DNA from: Calycina herbarum
Taxonomy: Eukaryota; Ascomycota; Leotiomycetes; Helotiales; Pezizellaceae
Reading direction: 5' to 3'
NCBI GenBank assembly: GCA_001414485.1
Contig: LLEY01000002.1
Span: 682,001-746,000 of the forward strand
Length of the DNA: 64,000 bases
In this document: positions 56,201 to 64,000 of the stretch, one piece after another
Numbering within the stretch: position 1 is the first letter of the stretch
Layout of the letters: the number at the start of each line of letters is the position of its first letter
Made by a program: the position numbers and the translations under genes
The notes under the pieces: generated by a model
The model's database searches: none
What the model saw: only the letters and a program-made list of their open reading frames with translations
Told to the model about the DNA's origin: nothing

Positions 56201-59200
56201 CATGCCTTTGTAGCTGCTGCTGACGCTAAATTTATCACCAAGGTCTTTGCCACGAAGCTGCATTGTTGGTGAGAAGAAATACTAAAACCTCCTTTGCAGT
56301 TCTGCAATATTAAACGTCGCCTCCCAGTCTTCTTCTGCTACGTTTTTCCAAGACTCTATCGACTCTGGATTGTGTCTAGGGCAATTGAGTTCATCTGATC
56401 GTCCCTCCAGAGTCCAGAGCTTCTTGGGCTGACAAGACAACGAGCCGGCCCCCGAGGCGTCGCAACCACCATGAAGCAGCAGAACGACGATGGAGAGCCC
56501 TCTTGAAAACGGTGGTGTTGAAGACTCAAACTAGGATTTGGAGTTGACGTGGTTGCCTGTTGCTTTCTGGGCGGAGAGCAAAGGAAGGTAAACATTATGC
56601 TACGCCGTTGATCCTATCGAGGCTGAAGTTTTCTCTTCAAGCGACCCTTCAAGCGATTAGGCGCGCCTGGCTGGCGAATAGGAAGAAACGCAAGGAACAT
56701 CTGTTGCCTAGATTACATGGCAGCCTTTTGAGGCAACTTAGGCAAGCGAAGCGCGGCGAGATTGTTGTGAAAGTAGGTAAGCCTCAAATTTCGACAACCC
56801 TCTTGACAAAGGCTAATGATAATCGCCCAGTCACTATACGAACTATATCTACGAGACCTTCGTCGAATGTTCGGCAGAAAAAGTAACCTAAAACACAAAA
56901 TCCACCCCGACTATAGCATTGGAGTGAAACGGGACAAGGGGGAACCGATAATGGGGTTGCAGGTTTTTTAGTTTGGAGGAATATCTTTTGTTGGCTCTGA
57001 TGATACAGAAGCTCTAGAACACAATTTGTGAATAGAGTAAAGAGGGCGTGTCAAGCTGGAGGCTTTTTGCTATGTAAAAACTAGGTATTTGTACTGCCTT
57101 GAGCGCGCCTCCCTTGGAAGCAGCAGATTACTCCATTTCCCAACCCATTGTTGACCCTTGATATCCACATAGACTTCAACTATCCGCCATCAATTTTCTT
57201 TTGTATGTTGGGAATTGGAGAACGTAGTTCGAGATATCCTGATCGTTATTCGAAGCTGTGTATGGACCTCTCCGTCGTTTTTGTATTAATCGGGGGAGGT
57301 GAAGCGTTCCTTTCCAAAGGAACTATCCTTCTTCCACAAAGACATGTCCTCACCGCTCCTCCCAGAGTTATACCAATACCAAAAATAAATCTTACTCCGT
57401 TCGAACCAAAGGGCAATCGTCGGTGTTTTTAAAGGAGGGAGGAATTTGCTTCGTGTGGCGAGACAACATCGACCTGTTTGGAAGATTCACAAGAGTCAGC
57501 ATATTGAATTGCTTTAGGTTTTGGACTTCTCTGCCATGCTTGTGAACTCTGTCTGGTTGTAGGTACTTTACTTGAGTTCTGTTCATCCTTCTGTCCGAAA
57601 AGCAAGCCAGCTGAATTTGATGACGCTGACAGTCTCTGCAAGCAATCAAAATATGTTGCCAGAACGAGAATTCGGTATAACGAGGACGTTCTACTGGCAT
57701 AGAATTGTCTCAGTGAATTTGCAGAGAAGAAACCGCGAAGTCTGCGTCCTACGGGCCTGGATTTCGAAGTTCCAGCTTCGAGTCCCCATGTCAAACTGTT
57801 TTTGTAGGGGCTCAATGGACCTTGTGGGTAACTCGGGACAATTTGGCGCTACACATGCACTCTGAAGAAGCAAACCGACATGCTGTATCTCGAAGAGTTG
57901 CTTTTATTTGTTCATATTTCTTTCCCAATCCAACCGATAGGCATTGAACTCCAGCCTACTTTCTAATATTTTAGGGAACATAAGTTTGTGGAAGTTTCAG
58001 CAAGTTCATTGTTACCTTTTCGACCGTTTCTAGCACAAAGTTCGATGCTGTGGGACAATGTTGCCTACCAGGGTCATTTATGTAAAGCAAAGCTCAAAGG
58101 TCCCTAGAGCTTCGGGGTTCCAACCCCCCAAAACTTTATTCCTTCTTGCTTGTCGTTCCACTGAGGTCCACCATTTACTGGTTTACGCAATGAGAACTCT
58201 TACCCATGTTCTTCCGGGAGCCATGCGTTTTTCAAACTATTCTGAACTTGCTATTCTCAATTCGAATCAGATATTCCAGTAATCCCCTCGCATTTCTTTT
58301 ATATAAAAAAATCAGATAAACAACTCGGAGAACGATGCTAAACTTCAGAATTATTAGCAAACTATCAAGCTTGCTGAGAGTTCGAAAGGAAGCTGCATGT
58401 TGAACCTGCAATCCCAATTCTCAACGATAACCAAGGTTTGGCAGTCTGGCGGAGAGCAGACTATCCCGTTGCCCAAGGAGTAACAATGATTTCCGTATTT
58501 TCCAACAAGTCAGATATTGCTGAGGAGAATGACATTTTTTGTACTCTATCGAGTCCTTCTGGGCTACTTCCTTCAAGCAAGCAGAGCTGGTTAAAGATGC
58601 ATCCAGAACTGAATGCGAACCACATCCATGTTTCCTTGCCAACCACTTGAGATTTCCTATACCAAACCTTTTTTCCTCCGAAAAAGTATATTCCTCGAGT
58701 ATGAACCTACCATTTTCTCCTCTTTTCAGCCCCGCACCTTCTCCGTCCCCCTTTCTTCAGATCCGTCCCGATTACTCCCGGTCTTCAACCAATCAGAAAA
58801 TGTTTAATAAATCAAAAGTAATTTTAAAAATATGTAAGCAACTTAGTAATTGACCCATCGAAGAGACACCGTTGCCAATTCATATTATTTCTCTCAATCC
58901 GTTGCAATCCAATCTTATTTTCTAGGAAAAAACACCAGGTTTGGGTGCTGCGTTTTCTTTCGGATTTTCGATAGCAGAACTGTTTCTCTTGCACGCGATT
59001 TTTCCCCACTTATATTGTTCCTACACTCAACTTTGTACTTCCGAGTATAGATTTGCTGCTGCATTTATTGAGACGAGATTTCATGAACGAAATCGGCTGC
59101 GTACTTGCAGAGGTAGACCAGCTTCCTCAAGTGAGAAGCACACACAATGACGCCACATTTGTGCACGCACCAAACTTTGGACCAAAGCGGTAACCTTCGT

Positions 59201-61628
59201 TATTCCTGTGCATTCATAGGCTCGTGGGTGTGATGCCATCTTCCGCTTCAATCAGAACCCGAAGAGTTGCCGGGGCATCGCAAGCCACTATTGGTTTTTT
59301 TGTTAGAGAGCTTAAGAAAGTAATATTGTCTCTGTTTGCTTTCAGTGATGAGATTGGGAGATCTTTCCATCTATCTTGAAAACATCGACCACTCGGGTCC
59401 TGTGAAAGCCCAACTTTTATTTGCTTTTTGGGAAACATCTGAATCTGAGGTTGTTAACGGTATGGTTACTTGTCATTACATGCAGTATTCCCCCGAAATA
59501 TTACCCCCGCTTCTCCACATGCTGCCCTCCCGATTCCCCACGCTTTCCTTCCAATGATATTCCTTGGTGGTCGTTGAATCTCTGGCCCACGCTCTTACGA
59601 GAAGGAATTTGATAAAAGCAAAGCCGCTGTCGAGGGCAAACTGGGCGGAAACACGAACACCAATTTGAGTACCAGAATCAGATCTCACATTTTTCACTTT
59701 TCCAACTGCAAGTACCGATTTGATTTGATTCGTAGCTATGAACTGAACCCTTCGAATGTCTTATCGCCGCACAGTGAACTGAGAAACCCACACGATGGCA
59801 CATCCAACTTCTCCTAAATCTCGAAGCAGAAGAAAGTTGGTGTTAGGAACTCCGCGGAAGAAGTTTCGAAAGCAAAGTTATCTGATGAGTCTCTTGGGGT
59901 TGGTCTACTCAGTTGTTAATACTCTCGGGCTCCTTGGCAACTGGATTTACAATTGGCAAGTCAATAAGGCACGATAAGACGCCAGAATTTCCTCCGAATA
60001 GTTGAGTTGTTTGAAGACAGGCGAGAAAGAAGGGGGGTGATAACGGGCAAGTCCATTCTCTCACAGCTCCCACAGCTCGCAAATCTCTCACTAGGTCCCG
60101 TCGACTTCGATACTCGGTTAGATACGAGCTTACTAAAGAATTACGTTCTCCGGCGGCTGTTCAAATTCTCATCAAGAAGATTGTGGCAAATCCTCTTTTG
60201 ATGAACACACTCCAAATACAGCTTTGAGATATTAATGTTATTTATGTTACAGTGAACCTTTGTTAACATAGATACTACAAGACTCCAAGAAGTCAGCATT
60301 CATCAAAGAATAAAATGCAATATACTTAAGTCATTCTAATCGATATTAAAAAGTCACTCTCGAACTATTAATGTCTACTAAGAACTTTCAAGACCACAAA
60401 TTGGCATATGAACTTGTGACTATATGCTCTGCAAGGTTCACTTGTATTTCGAAGGGAGGCTTGCGAACATTGTTCAACACATTTCAGTCGAAATTAGGAC
60501 TGTTCTTCGCACTTTCGTGGACTCTGGATTGTATTAAATTCGCAAGTTTCCCATCATTGTATTCACTTCTGCTCATACTCATTATGCACAGATTTTTGTC
60601 AACAATTATCGTCTTTTCTCGGGGATCTGGTAAGCTTTGTCCGCCAACTATGGACTCATATATCAAGTTAATGTTAAAAAGGTGACCACTTATTACTCTT
60701 TTGCTTTTGAAAATTTCTTGAATCCATCTAACGAGCTTAATTCTTCTAGCTATTTTGAATATTAATACCAAATGGATGTTACTTAGATAACTACTTTGTT
60801 ATCTCAGCTTTCAACACCCTTAGAACTTCATTTGTTTAACTCAATTGCCTAACTCTTGTCAGACAATTTAGTGTTATGGTTAAAATTACTATACTCACTG
60901 TTTACTAGTTGGTGAATAAAGCGGACAATTTCAAACGAAATCTCAAGAAACTGCATTGTGTTTTTCCCTATTTGCGGTTTGCTTTTGGTGATGCAAGCCT
61001 TGTGGAATACTACTGTAGACCAAAATAGAGCCTGGCTGGAGTGAATCATTTAAATTGACTTTGTTACTAAATGATCTCCTAGTCCAAGCAAGTAATTTGG
61101 ATATTTGACCCGACTTAAAATAAGCTGTCATACTCTACCTCAATTTAGATGCTACTTTTAACTCGCTTCATGCGCTCCACATATACTACTACTTGTAGTG
61201 AGAAGTTGCATTTTTTTAAGCTAAATATCCTCCTAGCTACTGAAAGTACTTAATTTCAGTGCATATACTCGTAAATTATGTTTGCAAGATGCGCCCGGCA
61301 GTCTCGGTACGGAGGGCTTGATTACGGCCCGACGTCGGAGCCGATATACCCTCCGCTAAGTTCACAAATTTTCAACAACGACGAGCGAGCATTCGAGGAA
61401 GCAAGCAGTCACTTGCATTGTATGGTACAATAGTGCTTGACACCAGAAAGCCCCGAGAGACCCAGAGACGTGTGTTACAATTCAAAAGAGCGACTACGTA
61501 AATCACAACCCCACCTCCTGCCTACTCGCCCACGAATCACAATTCTAAAACACCCATTGAGGACGGCATAAATTCCACATTTCGTCCTCTGGTAACCCTT
61601 TTCTCTGAAATTACCAAGTACCCAACCC
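53217..61628. other. 8.4-kb gene-poor interval between DUF6594 paralogues
   Basis: No gene is firmly supported. Weak candidates I could not support are a 205-codon + frame at 54739-55356, a 61-codon - frame at 54066-54251 with helical character, and a 60-codon + frame at 59795-59977 (start MAHPTSPKSRSRRKLVLGTP). The part 60200-61300 is notably AT-rich. No tRNA or rRNA was found on reading. It may be decayed repeat DNA or hold divergent multi-exon genes I missed. Confidence 0.35.
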
Positions 61629-63135
61629 TCATACAGGACAACTGCATGGATTATTGAGGTTGCCCAAGAAAACGAGGAGTATTGCTCCATATCTATATAT
61701 GCCTTAATTAGCATCGAGTCTAAGAAGTTTGCTATCAAAACTTACGCCGCTCCTCCTACAAAGACTTCATGGACTTTGGCATCCGTAGCCAACGACATAA
61801 ACATTATGAACGCTAACACAAAAATCGATGTAGTAACCGCCATCATGTCCTTACTCATTTCAAGGAGGAAGAGTAAATACACCGGGACCAATAATATTCC
61901 GGCCGCTAAAAGACTCCCCAGACACTTATCAGCGAAACGAATTAGATGAGGAGCGTACACCTTCGCACGAGGATCTGATGTCTTGTCAATTTCTTTTTGT
62001 GTCTTGAAGAGACCCTGCTCAACCGTTAGTTTACCTATTTCTTGGACTCGGTATAAAGCTTACTCTGAAATAGTAAAATGGTCTATAATCTAGGCCCACC
62101 TCAATCAAGTCCTGGAACTTTCTGTTTCTCTGAAATTGCGAAGCCAATGAGACAAAATCATCCTGGTAGTTTATGAAATCCCCTTTACCCACGCAAAAGG
62201 GGGTTTTGTGATGGACGAAGTTGAACATTGAAAGGTAGTCCCTGGAAGTTGTTTTCTCTAGATCATTGACAGATTTGGCTCTCAAGAGGGTCTCATCTGA
62301 TATTTCATCAGTCTTTGCCACCTTTCTTCATTTATGCAGTCCTCACGGTATTCCTTCAACTTCTCCTTTATATCTGCGTTCAATTTGTTCCTTGGTGCGC
62401 GGTCGCAGCCGGTGTCTCTCTCCTGGCCAGCTAGCCTCTTCCGCAATAGAGGGTCCGCGTGTTCCTTTATATCTAGCTCATCTTGCTGTGTTTGCAGCTC
62501 CGTCAATTCGTTTTGTAGTTGTAGGAGCTCTCTCCACATTAAGCGACCGAATTTTCGAAAGTTTGGAAAGCTTTCGTCGCTATCTAGGAAGGCGGCAAAG
62601 TGTGGATAGCCTTTGGGGTAATCATCCACTATTCAAGAGGAATTAGCACTTCCCTCACCACCAAAGTAGATTTGAAGATACCTCGTTCGTTTCGAATCTT
62701 ATCATACCCCTTTTTCCTGTCGAGTGTTTTTCTCTCTTCGGCAGACGGCCCAAACAGCGGGGAAGAGATACCAGTGAGGGTTCTTTGGATTCTCTCGACG
62801 TTCACCAAAGACAAAGATGGCACCCTATCTTCTCATGGTTAGCGGGAAAGGACGTCCTTCAAAGTCAAGTCTGCGATCTGTTGCCAGAACTCACCGCGTC
62901 TGCCATTTCGTCTATGCAGGTTATCTGGACCCCCTTCATGCTGCGCAGTAACTCCTGTCGTCGCTGCGGTCGGGTTTTCTTCCCTCAGAATAGAACCCAT
63001 CTCTAGATCAGACAAGGCTATTTCTCTGCCAATTCTAGATGAAGGAACATTAGCAGTGTGTGCATCTGCAGCGACGTTGCTCGCACCAGCGAGACGAGCG
63101 GTTGGAGGAATAGTTGGTATCGGTGTTGTTGCCAT
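61629..63135 (-). CDS. DUF6594 membrane protein, paralogue 2
   Basis: Six exons: 63135-62895, 62828-62682, 62628-62347, 62296-62100, 62014-61746, 61692-61629; total 1200 nt, 399 aa, in phase throughout. The N-terminus MATTPIPTIPPTARLAGASN is followed by a polar region, then the family box 'VDDYPKGYPHFAAFLDSDES' and NFRKFGRLMWRELLQLQNEL, 'TTSRDYLSMFNFVHH', and the C-terminal hydrophobic block 'LLVPVYLLFLLEMSKDMMAV', 'TSIFVLAFIMFMSLATDAKV' and YGAILLVFLGN. It shares exon boundaries with paralogue 1 at 51599 except that exon 5 here (269 nt) equals exons 5 plus 6 there (119 + 150), so one intron differs. Function unknown; membrane location follows from the hydrophobic segments. Confidence 0.85.
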
Positions 63136-64000
63136 CTTGGCTTTCTCTGAAGCATCAACTGCTCGGAGCTGGGGATAGCCTCGATCGCCAACATCTTCCA
63201 CTTAACCTCTTCTCCCACACCGTCGACAAGGCCGCCCACTGGGTCTCTCTCTTTCTCTCTGCTGCCAAATACCTGAGGCTAAGGCATCTTTGTTTGTTGG
63301 CCTCAGGATGGCTTCGAGCTCGGCTAGGATAGGGGAGAGGGTGGTCTAGGGCGGATCCCACGGCAAAGCAGCCAATGAACGTGAGAATATTGATTACATA
63401 CCAGCTAACTACTGAGCCGACTGTACTTATCCTGCGAGGCTGATTCTTTTATTTTGGTCGACTTCGGTTTGGATTTAATGTCGTTAAGACATATATTTTT
63501 GATGTATTTGATGCAGTGTTTTCACGTGCAGCGGTTTGGGCAAAACTGAGCGGCCGAGTGCCAGGTACTTATACTTGGGGCAGAACTATGTACTGCGGGT
63601 GTACCGGAACGCTCCCCTCATTGGCTCACATTCGACAACCTTTCTGATGTTGCGCTGGCTGCTAATTGTGAAAAATAAGTTCAAAGCGGGTTGGGATTGC
63701 CTACTATCGCATATAATTTCTCGTGAACATGGTCACTAGGTCAAATATAGCCCCATCAACAGGATCGGAATATAAAATTTTCTAGAGCTCTAAGCAGCTG
63801 GTCCTCAATATAGACGCCGTGTCGTGCACAAAACAGCATCTCTAAACAAGCCTCCCTTTTGGAACTGAAAACATAATGTGGTCCCTTTGCCATACTCCAA
63901 CCCCATATCGACCCATAGCCATTTCCACCTTCGTTGTTTCAAGGAGATGTTGGCTATGAAATTGTTAGAACCAGAGTTAATATCAGAGAAATTTGAGCAC
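63136..64000. other. Upstream of DUF6594 paralogue 2
   Basis: The promoter side of the - strand gene plus unassigned sequence to the window end. A 67-codon + frame at 63536 lacks motifs. No gene is supported. Confidence 0.35.

Noticed and set aside
57750..57800. Possible tRNA, because of a TTCGAGTCCCC string
   Set aside because: The bases on either side of the supposed T-loop do not pair and no D-arm or acceptor stem fits.

Overview
The window looks like nuclear DNA of a filamentous ascomycete (Pezizomycotina, possibly Leotiomycetes; the class is a guess). Genes carry short introns (about 45-145 nt), mostly with GT or GC donors, CTRAY-like branch sites and AG acceptors. The gene types are typical of moulds: Zn2Cys6 regulators, a GMC oxidoreductase, a Ure2p-like glutathione transferase, a FAS1 adhesin, a HET-type remnant, DUF6594 membrane proteins and an FAD monooxygenase. 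All assignments come from reading translated sequence; no searches were run.

Layout. 0-3.4 kb: three + strand copies (two damaged, one intact) of an F-box-like family. 3.8-5.8 kb: GMC oxidoreductase (-). 6.8-8.1 kb: an unrecognised gene broken by a 403-bp hAT-like MITE. 9.6-12.4 kb: a glutathione transferase and a divergent Zn2Cys6 regulator. 12.7-14.1 kb: a HET-related pseudogene lacking the HET core. 14-18 kb: AT-rich, gene-poor DNA with a deleted mariner element and a degenerate repeat array. 18.4-19.7 kb: cysteine-rich single-pass membrane protein (-). 23.6-25.7 kb: second Zn2Cys6 regulator (-). 32.2-34.6 kb: SAM-PH protein (+). 36.8-43.6 kb: five more F-box-like copies (-). 45.3-46.7 kb: secreted two-domain FAS1 protein (-). 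47.4-48.8 kb: FAD monooxygenase (-) with a problem near its N-terminus. 51.6-53.2 and 61.6-63.1 kb: two DUF6594 paralogues (-). Several long intervals (19.8-23.6, 25.7-32.2, 53.2-61.6 kb) hold no gene I can support.

The most striking signal is in the F-box-like family. Five copies keep an intron at the same place, between a variable N-terminus and the F-box-like segment; all five introns are multiples of three (57, 48, 48, 51, 60 nt) and three have no in-frame stop, so splicing and retention would both give a full-length protein. One copy (41.2-42.2 kb) has two further introns that its siblings lack; these two resemble each other at both ends and each sits directly before a TGG tryptophan codon, as expected of introner-like intron gain. 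The DUF6594 pair shows a third clean intron presence/absence difference. The window thus combines a birth-and-death gene family, recent intron change and transposon damage.
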